64,000 nt of DNA. Origin: PALSA-612 sp963773055. Lineage in GTDB: Bacteria; Actinomycetota; Thermoleophilia; Gaiellales; Gaiellaceae. Position numbers and translations under genes: made by a program. The DNA is taken from contig CAVYZL010000003.1 in assembly GCA_963773055.1 (NCBI GenBank), forward strand, positions 558,001 to 622,000, read 5' to 3'. Position 1 is the stretch's first letter, and every line of letters starts with the position of its first letter. The notes under the pieces are model-generated. The model had not been told where the DNA came from. It was given only the letters and a program-made list of their open reading frames with translations, and ran no database searches. Below are positions 1-7,346 of this stretch, piece by piece.

Positions 1-474
1 GTCGGTGGCGACTCCGCCGGCGGCAACCTCGCGGCCGTCGTCAGCCAGCGTGGCGGCGTGCCCCTCCGCTTCCAGCTGCTCGTCTATCCGATCGCCGACG
101 CGCGCGGCGGGACGGCGTCGTACGAGGAGTTCGCAGACGGGCCGTTCCTCACGCGCCCGTCGATGGACTGGTTCATCGGGCACTACCTTTCCGGTGGAGC
201 GGGCGCTGCCGACGACCCGCGCGTGTCGCCGCTGCTCGCTGCGGACGAAGCGCTGGCCGCCTCTCCACCGACCTTCGTCCTGACAGTTGCCGCCGACGTG
301 CTCCGAGACGAAGGCGAGGCATACGCATCACGGCTCGCCGAGGTTGGCGTCCCCGTCGAGCACCGCCGCTACGACGGCATGTTCCACGGCTTCTTCGCGA
401 TGCCGGAGGTGCTCGATGTCGGCCGTGAGGCGGTGGCGTTCGCGGGCGACCGGCTCGCGCGCGCGCTCGAGTAG
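1..474 (+). CDS. Alpha/beta hydrolase (HSL-type esterase), 3' part
   Basis: The gene runs in from before the window; 157 C-terminal residues are visible. The first residues read VGGDSAGGNLAA, the GDSAGG nucleophile elbow of hormone-sensitive-lipase-family carboxylesterases. The acid residue is expected near AADVLRDEG and the catalytic His sits in the MFHGFF segment, which gives a complete Ser-Asp-His set. Members hydrolyse short-chain esters in the cytoplasm; the substrate cannot be read from sequence. The N-terminal HGGG oxyanion-hole region lies outside the window. It ends 1 bp before the convergent MshEN-like gene. Confidence 0.85.
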   Translation, partial: VGGDSAGGNLAAVVSQRGGVPLRFQLLVYPIADARGGTASYEEFADGPFLTRPSMDWFIGHYLSGGAGAADDPRVSPLLAADEALAASPPTFVLTVAADVLRDEGEAYASRLAEVGVPVEHRRYDGMFHGFFAMPEVLDVGREAVAFAGDRLARALE

Positions 475-475
475 G

Positions 476-1129
476 TCAGGCGGAGCCCCGGTTCGCGTCG
501 CGATAGCGCTCGGACGCTTCGCGGCTGTACGACCAGACCGACTCCCGATCGTCCTCGCGCACGCGGACGATCTCGACCGCGAGCGGATCCTCCTGCTCGA
601 TCAGATCGAACGCGAAGTCCGTCGCATCGAGGAACGAGTCAGAGACATGCAGCGGCTCCTCGATGAGCGGTCCGAGCACCTCGTAGTGCTCCTCGCGCAT
701 CTCGACGTTCGGCTGGATCGGGATCGGGTCGGCGTGTTGGCTGTCCTGGTCGGCGAGCGCCTCCTGAATCTGCTGCCGGGAGACGTAGCCGCGCTCGACG
801 AGGATGTCGCCGAGGTTGCCGCCCAGCCGATTCTGAGCGAGCAGCGCGCGCTGGAGGCCGCTCTCCGTCAGCAGCTCTCGCTCGACGAGGATCCGTCCGA
901 TCTGGCGCGACCCCGAGGTCACGCCGCCCGCTACGTCGTGGGCGCCGCGCTGGACGGCAAGCGCCGCCGCGACGTCGACGGGCGAGACGACACGGTGCAT
1001 GACGAGCAGCTCGCCAAGGAGTAGGCCGGAGAGCTTCTGCTGCATCAGCCAGTGTTCGAGCTGGACCCGGTCGATCAGCCCTCGCTCGATCAGAATCTCG
1101 CCGAGAGGTCGCCAGCTGGGGTCAGCCAT
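476..1129 (-). CDS. Tandem MshEN (GspE N-terminal)-like domain protein
   Basis: 217 aa. Residues 1-130 contain at least three repeats of the pattern LGEILIERGLI...QL...L..Q, characteristic of the N-terminal domain of type II secretion/MSHA ATPases (T2SSE_N/MshEN), a family in which some members bind cyclic di-GMP. There is no ATPase domain and no secretion genes nearby, so this is a stand-alone copy. The acidic C-terminal ~85 residues match nothing I recognise. I chose the ATG at 1129 because the repeat begins right after it; upstream codons in the same frame look like non-coding read-through. The only obvious cyclic-di-GMP link in the window is the GGDEF gene at the far end. Role unknown. 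Confidence 0.65.
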   Translation of the reverse strand: MADPSWRPLGEILIERGLIDRVQLEHWLMQQKLSGLLLGELLVMHRVVSPVDVAAALAVQRGAHDVAGGVTSGSRQIGRILVERELLTESGLQRALLAQNRLGGNLGDILVERGYVSRQQIQEALADQDSQHADPIPIQPNVEMREEHYEVLGPLIEEPLHVSDSFLDATDFAFDLIEQEDPLAVEIVRVREDDRESVWSYSREASERYRDANRGSA

Positions 1130-1188
1130 GGACCACGTATCGGCAGTCGCGGCCGGAGACTCAACAGGGCGCAAAGGCACGCCCGGGC

Positions 1189-1398
1189 TCAGTACAGAAT
1201 CTCTTCCTTCTGCCGTTCTGCTCGCTTGCGGATCGAGCGGATGATCGCTCCTGCGAGAAAGGCGAGAAGCGGGATCGCGGAGAGCACCATCACCTCTTCC
1301 CACGCGACGGCGAGCCACAACGCTGCCGCTGCGCCGAACAGCGTGACCACGACGACCCGTTGCTCCTCGGGCGGCATTCGGCTGTACCAATCGACCAT
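1189..1398 (-). CDS. Small two-helix membrane protein
   Basis: 69 aa. It starts with a polar MVDWYSRMPPEEQ segment, followed by two hydrophobic stretches (about residues 16-32 and 36-53) and a basic tail, as expected of a small inner-membrane protein. A strong ribosome binding site (GAGGAGGT) lies 5 bp before the ATG, which supports real translation. It is divergent from the cytochrome oxidase operon and shares its 160-bp upstream region. No family recognised. Confidence 0.6.
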   Translation of the reverse strand: MVDWYSRMPPEEQRVVVVTLFGAAAALWLAVAWEEVMVLSAIPLLAFLAGAIIRSIRKRAERQKEEILY

Positions 1399-1543
1399 CG
1401 AGTACCTCCTCGGCGGGCGTGGGTCGCGTCCGCGCGCCGGGTTGTGTTTGGTTCTGAGAGGTATCGCGCGTTCGGGCGTTTCAGCGATCCCTCGGCCGGG
1501 GATTCGCGCGCGTCGTGTGCGGACGGGAGACCGGCCGATGGAG

Positions 1544-1549
1544 TAGGCT
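1544..1549 (+). promoter_or_regulatory. Putative -10 element of leaderless ctaC promoter
   Basis: TAGGCT lies 9 nt before the GTG start of ctaC with no Shine-Dalgarno between them, as expected for a leaderless transcript. The same TANNNT-to-start spacing recurs at many genes in this window. Confidence 0.4.
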
Positions 1550-1558
1550 GCGAAACCG

Positions 1559-2284
1559 GTGCGGAAGGGTCAGATCGTCCAGCTCGCCGTCCTCACGGCC
1601 CTCGTTGCAGCGGCCACCACCGCGGTCGCAGTGCTCATTCCGTGGCTGCCTGTGTCCGCGTCCGAGCAGCGCGATCGGATCGACTTCACCTTCTGGCTCG
1701 CGACGGGGATCTGCATCTTCATCTTCGCCGTCGTCGTCTCCGGGATCCTGTACTCGGTCCTGAAGTTCCGGGCGCGGCCCGACGACGACACCGACGGTCC
1801 GCCGATCCACGGCCACACGGGGCTCGAGATCGCCTGGACCGCGGTCCCGGCGCTCCTCGTCACGGTGATCGCCATCGCCGCGGCCGTCGTGCTCTCGGAG
1901 AACGGCAACGCCGGGTCGAACCCGCTGGAGGTGAACGTGACCGCCGAGCAGTTCGCCTGGACGTTCACGTACGCGAACGGCGGCGCGAAGGGCGTCACGA
2001 CGCCGATCCTCCGCCTGCCGATCAACCGGCCTGTGAAGCTCGAGCTCAAGTCCAAGGACGTCGTCCACTCGTTTTGGGTGCCCGAGTTCGGGCAGAAGAT
2101 GGACGCCTTGCCGTACATCGAGGAGTTCCCGCACCCGAACGAGCTCGTGATCACGCCGAACAAGCTCGGCACGTACCCGATCATCTGCGCGGAGCTCTGC
2201 GGCCTCGGCCACTCGCTGATGCGCTCGACGGTGATCGTGTTGAAGCGGGCTGACTTCAAGAAGTGGGAGGAGGGCGCGTCGTGA
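1559..2284 (+). CDS. ctaC: Cytochrome c oxidase subunit II
   Basis: 241 aa. Accepts electrons from cytochrome c at its extracytoplasmic CuA centre and passes them to subunit I. There are hydrophobic segments at about 8-28, 46-66 and 91-113, then a cupredoxin domain with all CuA ligands visible: His170, Cys210, Glu212, Cys214, His218 and Met221 (CAELCGLGHSLM). No C-terminal cytochrome c domain is fused, so a separate donor is needed; mono- and diheme cytochromes occur elsewhere in the window. GTG start preceded by a -10-like TAGGCT. It overlaps ctaD by 4 bp (GTGA), so translation is probably coupled. Confidence 0.95.
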   Translation: MRKGQIVQLAVLTALVAAATTAVAVLIPWLPVSASEQRDRIDFTFWLATGICIFIFAVVVSGILYSVLKFRARPDDDTDGPPIHGHTGLEIAWTAVPALLVTVIAIAAAVVLSENGNAGSNPLEVNVTAEQFAWTFTYANGGAKGVTTPILRLPINRPVKLELKSKDVVHSFWVPEFGQKMDALPYIEEFPHPNELVITPNKLGTYPIICAELCGLGHSLMRSTVIVLKRADFKKWEEGAS

Positions 2285-4176
2285 GGTGGTTCACGAAGCC
2301 GGGTCTCGGCCGCTGCCTGTGGATGATCCCGCTCTTCTTCGGGATCGGCGTCGGGATCATGGCGCTCGTCCGCTGGCTCGAGGGCTGGGATCCCGTCTGG
2401 CTGGGCGAGGTGGTCGTGACCGTCTCGCTCGTGACGATCCCGATGGGCTTCCTCGCCGGCATCGGCTCGTTCGACTACTGGGCGCGGTACGCGATCGGCC
2501 AGCCGACGGAGCCGGAGGACCACTCCGGCCACGGCGCAAGGAGCTGGCGCGACTACTTCCGAGTCAACACCGACCACAAGGTGATCGGGATCCAGTACAT
2601 CGTCACGACGTTCATCTTCTTCCTCGTCGGCGGGCTGCTTGCGATGATCTTCCGCGCAGAGCTCGCCAACTCCGGCGCGGAGGTCGTCGACAGCCAGACG
2701 TTCAACGGCCTTGTCTCCGTCCACGCCGCGCTCCTGATCTTCCTCTTCATCGTGCCGGTCTTCGCCGGCATCGGGAACTACGTGATCCCGCTGATGATCG
2801 GCGCGCCGGACATGGCCTTCCCGCGCCTGAACGCCCTCTCGTTCTGGCTGCTGCCGATCGCCGGCGTGATGATGCTCTCGAGCTTCCTCGTGCCCGGAGG
2901 CGCGTTCGCGAGCGGGTGGACGTGCTACGCGCCGCTCTGCACCGATCAGCCGCTCGGCAGCGTGTTCTTCAACATGGGCGTCCAGTGGGCGGGGACGTCG
3001 TCGATCATCACGGCGCTCAACTTCCTCGTGACGATCATCACGATGCGTGCTCCGGGCATGACCTTCTGGCGGATGCCGCTTCTCGTCTGGGCGAACTTCA
3101 CGACGTCAATGCTCGTCGTGCTCGCGACGCCCTTCATCGCGGGGTCGCAGTTCTTCGTCATGTTCGACCGGGTGCTGCACACGAACTTCTTCGTCGCCGA
3201 CCAGGGCGGCTACCCACTCGGGTACCAGCACATCTTCTGGTTCTACTCCCACCCGGCCGTCTACATCATGCTCTTACCCGGCTTCGGGATCATCTCCGAG
3301 GTGATCTCGACGTTCTCGCGGAAGCCGGTGTTCGGCTACCGGCTGATGGCGCTGTCGCTCGTCGCGATCCTCTTCCTCGGCTTCTCCGTGTGGGCGCACC
3401 ACATGTTCGTCGCGGGCATGGCGCCGTGGCTCCGCGTGCCGATGATGCTGACAACGCTGCTGATCGCGGTGCCGACGGGGATCAAGGTCTTCTCGTGGTT
3501 AGCGACGATGTGGGGAGGCCGCATCCACTTCAACACGCCCATGCTCTGGGCTGTCGGGTTCATCGCCTGCTTCCTGATCGGCGGCCTGTCCGGCATCTAC
3601 CTCGGCACGGTGCCGATCGACATCCACGCCTCCGACACGTACTACATCGTCGCGCACATCCACTACGTGCTCTACGGCGGCTCGGTGTTCACGATCATGG
3701 CCGGGATCTACTACTGGTTCCCGAAGATGACCGGCCGCATGTACTCGGAGCGGCTAGGGAAGGCGCACTTCTGGCTCACGTTCGTCGCCTTCAACGCGAC
3801 GTTCTTCCCGATGCACTGGCTCGGCCTCCAGGGGCAGATGCGCCGCACCGCGGACTACCCACCGCACTTCGAGCACTGGAACCTCTTCATCTCGATCTCG
3901 TCCTTCGTGCTCGGGGCCGCGATGCTGATCTTCCTCTACAACATGATCACGAGCTGGGTCCGTGGACCGATCGCACCGGCGAACCCGTGGCGCGCCCACT
4001 CGCTCGAGTGGCAGGTGTCCTCGCCGCCGCCGCTCTTCAACTTCGACGAGATCCCGCAGATCGTGGGCGGCCCGTACGAGTACGGCGTGCCTGGCGCACG
4101 CCACGCCGTGTTCTCGGATGACGGCGCGACGAAGCTCGAGGACGTGCCCGCCGACGCGGAGGAGGTAACGCGTTGA
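2281..4176 (+). CDS. ctaD: Cytochrome c oxidase subunit I, A2-type heme-copper oxidase
   Basis: 631 aa from the GTG overlapping the ctaC stop; GGAGGAGG sits 7 nt upstream, favouring this start over the in-frame GTG at 2263. Catalytic membrane subunit reducing O2 to water while pumping protons. Visible ligands: low-spin heme His148 and His461, CuB His324, His373 and His374, high-spin heme His459, cross-link Tyr328 and K-channel Lys402. Helix VI reads WFYSHPAVY: the Glu of A1-type enzymes (GHPEVY) is replaced, and the Tyr-Ser pair defines the A2 subfamily (Rhodothermus/Thermus caa3-like). An extra ~90-residue N-terminal region with two predicted helices precedes the canonical core. Followed by a translationally coupled gene (TTGA). 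Confidence 0.96.
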   Translation: MRWFTKPGLGRCLWMIPLFFGIGVGIMALVRWLEGWDPVWLGEVVVTVSLVTIPMGFLAGIGSFDYWARYAIGQPTEPEDHSGHGARSWRDYFRVNTDHKVIGIQYIVTTFIFFLVGGLLAMIFRAELANSGAEVVDSQTFNGLVSVHAALLIFLFIVPVFAGIGNYVIPLMIGAPDMAFPRLNALSFWLLPIAGVMMLSSFLVPGGAFASGWTCYAPLCTDQPLGSVFFNMGVQWAGTSSIITALNFLVTIITMRAPGMTFWRMPLLVWANFTTSMLVVLATPFIAGSQFFVMFDRVLHTNFFVADQGGYPLGYQHIFWFYSHPAVYIMLLPGFGIISEVISTFSRKPVFGYRLMALSLVAILFLGFSVWAHHMFVAGMAPWLRVPMMLTTLLIAVPTGIKVFSWLATMWGGRIHFNTPMLWAVGFIACFLIGGLSGIYLGTVPIDIHASDTYYIVAHIHYVLYGGSVFTIMAGIYYWFPKMTGRMYSERLGKAHFWLTFVAFNATFFPMHWLGLQGQMRRTADYPPHFEHWNLFISISSFVLGAAMLIFLYNMITSWVRGPIAPANPWRAHSLEWQVSSPPPLFNFDEIPQIVGGPYEYGVPGARHAVFSDDGATKLEDVPADAEEVTR

Positions 4177-5018
4177 CCGAGCTGCGCCACGTGCTCGTCG
4201 TTGCCAACGAGACCGTCGCCGGAAAGAGCCTCATCGAGCTGCTCGAGCGCCGTGGGCACGAGGGGCCGATCCGCATCACCGTCGTCTGCCCGGTCAGTCA
4301 GCCGCGTCACGGCTACGTCGTCTACGAGGACACGCGCCGCGCCGCCGCGCGGCGCCGGCTCGACCGCACGCTCGATCTGCTGCGCACGGACGGCATCGCC
4401 GCCGACGGCTTCGTCGTCGATGCCGACCCCGTCGATGTGGTCCGGGATGCGTTCAAGCAGCTTGTGCCGCCGCCGGACGAGGTGATCGTCTCGACGCACC
4501 CCGAGTCACGGTCCAGCTGGCTGCGGCGCGACGTCGTCAACCGCATCGAGTCGGCCGTGGACGTTCCCGTCGAGCACGTCGTCGTCGACCTCGCGGCTGA
4601 GGAAGGCGAGACGAACGTCCTCGTCGTCGCGAACGAGACGGTCGTCGGGGAGCCGCTGCTCGAGGCGATTCAGGCGCGCGCCAGGAAGTCGCCGGCGAGC
4701 TTCCTCATCGTCTGCCCGCAGTCGGACCTCGGCATGTCCGCGCATCCCGAGGCGGAGAAGCGGCTCCGACGCGCCGTCGGCACACTGCGCGCGGAGGGGA
4801 TCGACGTGCACGGGCAGATTGCGCACCCCGATCCGTTTGCGGCCGCTATGCAGGCGATCTACGACGAGCGCTGCGACGAGATCATCGTTTCGACCTTCCC
4901 CGGTGCGAGGCGCTCGAGCTGGCTCCGTGGCGATCTCGTCAAGCGGCTCGAGAAGGAGACGAAGCTCCCGGTCACGCACGTCGAGACGGAGCCGGTGCCG
5001 GAGGAGGTCCCCGCGTAA
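4173..5018 (+). CDS. Duplicated USP-like (VVANETV) domain protein in oxidase operon
   Basis: 281 aa in two homologous halves (about 1-143 and 147-281). Each half begins with a beta strand and VLVVANETV, continues with a VCP motif and an Arg-rich helix, then (D)EIIVSTxPxxRSSWLRxDxVxR, and the first half closes with PVEHVVVDL. The strand/helix pattern suggests a Rossmann-like fold related to universal stress proteins, but the classic ATP-binding signature is not clear. TTG start (TTGA overlap with ctaD) with GGAGG upstream; its stop overlaps the ctaE start (TAATG). Its position between ctaD and ctaE ties it to the oxidase. The same domain occurs once more at 5680-6318. Function unknown; a sensing or assembly role is only inference. 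Confidence 0.75.
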   Translation: MTELRHVLVVANETVAGKSLIELLERRGHEGPIRITVVCPVSQPRHGYVVYEDTRRAAARRRLDRTLDLLRTDGIAADGFVVDADPVDVVRDAFKQLVPPPDEVIVSTHPESRSSWLRRDVVNRIESAVDVPVEHVVVDLAAEEGETNVLVVANETVVGEPLLEAIQARARKSPASFLIVCPQSDLGMSAHPEAEKRLRRAVGTLRAEGIDVHGQIAHPDPFAAAMQAIYDERCDEIIVSTFPGARRSSWLRGDLVKRLEKETKLPVTHVETEPVPEEVPA

Positions 5019-5620
5019 TGGAAGCCCACGCCGCTGCTCACCACCACGCGGATCATCCGCCCGTCGCGAACGTCTCGTCGCGCGTCGACGCGCGCGTGCT
5101 CGGAATCCTCCTGTTCATCGGCTCGGAGATCATGCTCTTCGGGTCGTTCTTCACCGCGTACTTCTTCGTCCGGGTCGTCAACGGTTATCCGTGGCCGCCC
5201 GAGGGCGACGACCTTCCGAAGTTCGTCGCCGGCGTCAACACCGTCATCCTGATCACCTCGAGCTTCACGATGCACTGGGCGCTGCAGTCGATCAAGCGCG
5301 GCAACCGGGCGGGACTGAAGGCGGGGCTCGTGCTGACGCTGTTCATGGGCACGACGTTCCTGCTCACGCAGATCGCGGAGTACGCGCGGGTCGGTTTCGC
5401 GCCCGAGAACAACGCCTTCGCAACGATCTTCTACTGCCTGACGGGCCTCCACGGCGCGCACGTTTTCGTCGGCCTGACGCTCCTCCTCTTCGCGACGATC
5501 CGCGCGTTCCGCGGGCACTACTCGCCGGAGCATCACCACGGTGTCGAGTTGCCGGGCATCTACTGGCACTTCGTCGACGTGATGTGGATCGTCGTCTACA
5601 CCACGGTCTACATCATCTGA
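5018..5620 (+). CDS. ctaE: Cytochrome c oxidase subunit III
   Basis: 200 aa, five predicted transmembrane helices, the short bacterial subunit III form. A His-rich N-terminus (HAAAHHHADHPP) precedes helix 1 (LGILLFIGSEIMLFGSFFTAYFF). Family residues visible include the membrane Glu of IGSE, the LTGLHGAHVFVG segment and the C-terminal ELPGIYWHFVDVMWIVVY motif. It stabilises subunit I and sustains proton pumping. The start codon overlaps the previous stop by one base. Confidence 0.95.
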   Translation: MEAHAAAHHHADHPPVANVSSRVDARVLGILLFIGSEIMLFGSFFTAYFFVRVVNGYPWPPEGDDLPKFVAGVNTVILITSSFTMHWALQSIKRGNRAGLKAGLVLTLFMGTTFLLTQIAEYARVGFAPENNAFATIFYCLTGLHGAHVFVGLTLLLFATIRAFRGHYSPEHHHGVELPGIYWHFVDVMWIVVYTTVYII

Positions 5621-5679
5621 TCCGCCGCTCGGGCTTCCGACGGATGACCGGTTAGCATCCGGCTGTCAGGAGGTAGCCC

Positions 5680-6318
5680 ATGGCTCGCCGGAACCCGTTT
5701 CGCACCGAGGCCGAGGCATTTCGGTTGCTGTTCGTCACGATCGCGGCCTTCGCGGCGATCGCCGTCGCGAGCCTGGTCGGTGGCTGGAAGCTCGGCGTCC
5801 CCGTCTGGATCGTCGTCACGGTGGCCACTATCTGGTACTACCTCCGCCCGCTGCCCGAGGAGACGAGAGCGCAGGCGCCTGCGCGGACCGATGACGGCAA
5901 CGAGTGGCGGTTGCTCGTCGTCGCGAACGAGACCGTTGCCGGGCGCGAGCTCCGCGACGCCGTCGGTGCGGCGGTCACCGGGCATCGGGCCCGCGTGCTC
6001 GTCGTCTGCCCGGCGCTGAACTCCAAGCTCCGCCACTGGGCCTCGGACGAGGACGGCGCGCGCGTCGCCGCCCAGGCGCGGCTCGGCGAGAGCCTCGCAC
6101 AGCTTGCGGAGTCAGGTGTCGCTGCGCAGGGGAAGGTCGGCGACTCGGATCCGCTGCAGGCGATCGAGGACGCGTTACGGACGTTCGGCGCCGACGAGAT
6201 CATCATCTCGACGCACCCCGAAGGCAGGTCCAACTGGCTCGAGCGAGGCGTGGTCGAATCGGCGAGGCAGCGCTTCGCGGTTCCGATCGCGCACGTGGTG
6301 GTCGATCTCGGCAGATAG
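5680..6318 (+). CDS. Membrane-anchored single VVANETV-domain protein
   Basis: 212 aa. Two hydrophobic segments (about 14-35 and 38-57) are followed by a linker and, from about residue 75, one copy of the domain duplicated in the gene between ctaD and ctaE: LLVVANETVAG, VVCPALNSK, DEIIISTHPEGRSNWLERG and PIAHVVVDLG. A clear ribosome site (AGGAGGT, 6 nt spacing) marks the ATG. It ends just before a strong hairpin that closes the oxidase operon. Probably faces the cytoplasm. Function unknown. Confidence 0.75.
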   Translation: MARRNPFRTEAEAFRLLFVTIAAFAAIAVASLVGGWKLGVPVWIVVTVATIWYYLRPLPEETRAQAPARTDDGNEWRLLVVANETVAGRELRDAVGAAVTGHRARVLVVCPALNSKLRHWASDEDGARVAAQARLGESLAQLAESGVAAQGKVGDSDPLQAIEDALRTFGADEIIISTHPEGRSNWLERGVVESARQRFAVPIAHVVVDLGR

Positions 6319-6321
6319 AAA

Positions 6322-6343
6322 GAGGGCCTCCGAAGAGGCCCTC
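6322..6343. terminator. Hairpin terminator, copy 1 of repeated hairpin
   Basis: Perfect 9-bp stem GAGGGCCTC / GAGGCCCTC with a CGAA loop, between the end of the plus-strand oxidase operon and the minus-strand small gene; likely bidirectional. Near-identical hairpins occur at 6525-6554, 7186-7209 and 7302-7325. Confidence 0.65.
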
Positions 6344-6368
6344 GATCGGGTGCAACGGATGACGGAAG

Positions 6369-6524
6369 CTAGAAGGCGGTCGGGCCACCAGGCTTCGATG
6401 CCTTGTTGGACGATCCGCACGCACATACGGTGTGGTGGTTGCACGCCCCACAATGCGGCACGGCAGACCGTGACGGCACCGCAGGCGTTGGCGGGTCGTC
6501 GTCGATCTGGACGCCCCCAGACAT
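6369..6524 (-). CDS. 51-residue Cys/His-rich mini-protein
   Basis: A short frame starting at the ATG directly abutting the hairpin at 6525-6554 and ending 26 bp before the hairpin at 6322-6343. The first half is acidic and Pro-rich; the second half carries PHCGACNHHTVCACGS, four Cys and three His within 14 residues, a possible metal site. The best ribosome site (GGAGG, 8 nt upstream) lies in the arm of the preceding hairpin, so folding would hide it. It lies downstream of, and on the same strand as, the Cys-rich exported proteins. No family recognised; it could be a chance frame. Confidence 0.35.
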   Translation of the reverse strand: MSGGVQIDDDPPTPAVPSRSAVPHCGACNHHTVCACGSSNKASKPGGPTAF

Positions 6525-6554
6525 GAAGAGGGCCTCCGGGAGGAGGCCCTCTTC
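6525..6554. terminator. Repeated hairpin, copy 2 (13-bp stem)
   Basis: A 13-bp perfect inverted repeat (GAAGAGGGCCTCC and its complement) around a 4-nt loop, between the 149-residue Cys-rich gene and the mini-gene. No U-tract follows on either strand, so it may be a processing or stability element rather than a strict terminator. Confidence 0.5.
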
Positions 6555-6582
6555 AATGGTCGCCAGAGTTTCGAGACTCGGG

Positions 6583-7032
6583 CTACTTGCCTGAAGCGTT
6601 CTTTCCCTTGAGTGTCTGCGGCCTGACGCCGCCGCTGCACACCGTCCCCGGCGTGTGGGTGCCGCAAGGAGGTGCGCATTGCGTGGTGTAGCCATTCGCA
6701 GCGTCGCAAGCCGAGCGAACACATGCCCAGCCCGGCGGGCACTGCTTCGAGCTGACGCACTCGTGCTTCGGAACCGTCGAACAGTAGAAGTCCTCGCTGC
6801 AGGCGCAGCCGCCTTCTACCGTCACGAAGCAGAAGCAGCACGGGTGGTTGAAACAGTTCGGACACTCGACGTCGACGCAGTCGCCGCAGCCACCGACGCT
6901 GGCGCACGCCGTGGCGGGCGCGGCGCCCGCTGTCGACGCCGTCAGCATCGATCCTGCGCCGAGCGCTGCGGCGCCGATGCCGGCGCGCTTGAGCAGACGC
7001 CCTCTAGTCACTCGTTCTTCGGATACAGCCAT
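6583..7032 (-). CDS. Cysteine-rich exported protein, paralog A
   Basis: 149 aa with 18 Cys (first at 43, last at 132). The N-terminus MAVSEERVTRGRLLKRAGIG followed by a long Ala/Gly hydrophobic stretch (to about residue 38) looks like a Tat-type signal, but the consensus Arg-Arg is Arg-Gly (TRGRLLK). The mature part contains GGCGDC, CCFCFVTVE, CVSSKQCPPGWAC and a C-terminal CAPPCG. Two paralogs (B and C) lie upstream on the same strand, sharing the start MAV..(D/E)xRV(T/S)R..LLKRAG and the xQCPxGW motif. Ribosome site AGGAGGT is 10 nt upstream. Its upstream region carries a 21-bp box also found before paralog C. Family unknown to me; a disulfide-rich secreted or redox-cofactor-bearing protein is possible. 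Confidence 0.7.
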   Translation of the reverse strand: MAVSEERVTRGRLLKRAGIGAAALGAGSMLTASTAGAAPATACASVGGCGDCVDVECPNCFNHPCCFCFVTVEGGCACSEDFYCSTVPKHECVSSKQCPPGWACVRSACDAANGYTTQCAPPCGTHTPGTVCSGGVRPQTLKGKNASGK

Positions 7033-7089
7033 GGATCCGTATACCTCCTGACGAAGTGGACACGTATTGGACCAACTGGCGGTGGCCCC

Positions 7090-7110
7090 GTCGATACCGC
7101 AGACGCGTGA
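7090..7110 (-). promoter_or_regulatory. 21-bp conserved upstream box, copy 1
   Basis: The stretch beginning GTCGATACCGCAGACG on the plus strand is identical over 21 bp to 8289-8309. Both copies lie 58-59 bp upstream of a Cys-rich gene start (paralogs A and C). The intervening leaders differ, so selection on a promoter or operator is likely. On the minus strand it contains TATCGA as a possible -10. Confidence 0.5.
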
Positions 7111-7185
7111 GATCCACCGCTTCAATTACGTAGCGTCGCTAGCCAGCCATGACAACACGACGGCCTTCGATCTCGGCCGATAGCA

Positions 7186-7209
7186 AGAGGGCCACCGAAG
7201 AGGCCCTCT
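7186..7209. repeat. Repeated hairpin, copy 3
   Basis: AGAGGGCC / GGCCCTCT 8-bp stem with an internal A-A mismatch above it; a diverged member of the GAGGGCCTC hairpin set in the spacer between paralogs A and B. Confidence 0.45.
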
Positions 7210-7301
7210 GCATTGCGAGAGAATCCGGGCCAGGCTAGTTGTTGCCTTGCCTGCTCGTCCTGGACCCTCGTCCGATCGCGCGCGTCGCCGTCGCTAAACG
7301 A

Positions 7302-7325
7302 GGAGGGCCTCCGAAGAGGCCCTCC
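7302..7325. terminator. Repeated hairpin, copy 4
   Basis: Perfect 10-bp stem (GGAGGGCCTC and complement) closing a CGAA loop, 21 bp downstream of the stop of paralog B on the minus strand, where a terminator is expected. Stem and loop match copy 1. Confidence 0.55.
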
Positions 7326-7346
7326 AGCGATCGCAGAACGGTGGTG

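Larger units (their letters stand above)
7033..7346. other. Gene-poor spacer with leader, shared box and two hairpins
   Basis: About 310 bp between paralogs A and B. From the A side it holds the ribosome site and leader of A, the 21-bp box (7090-7110), hairpin copy 3 (7186-7209) and hairpin copy 4 (7302-7325). The 92 bp between the hairpins contains a minus-strand reading frame tail ending at 7235 but no convincing start codon. It may be the remnant of a mini-gene like the one at 6369-6524, which is also flanked by two hairpins. Confidence 0.4.
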
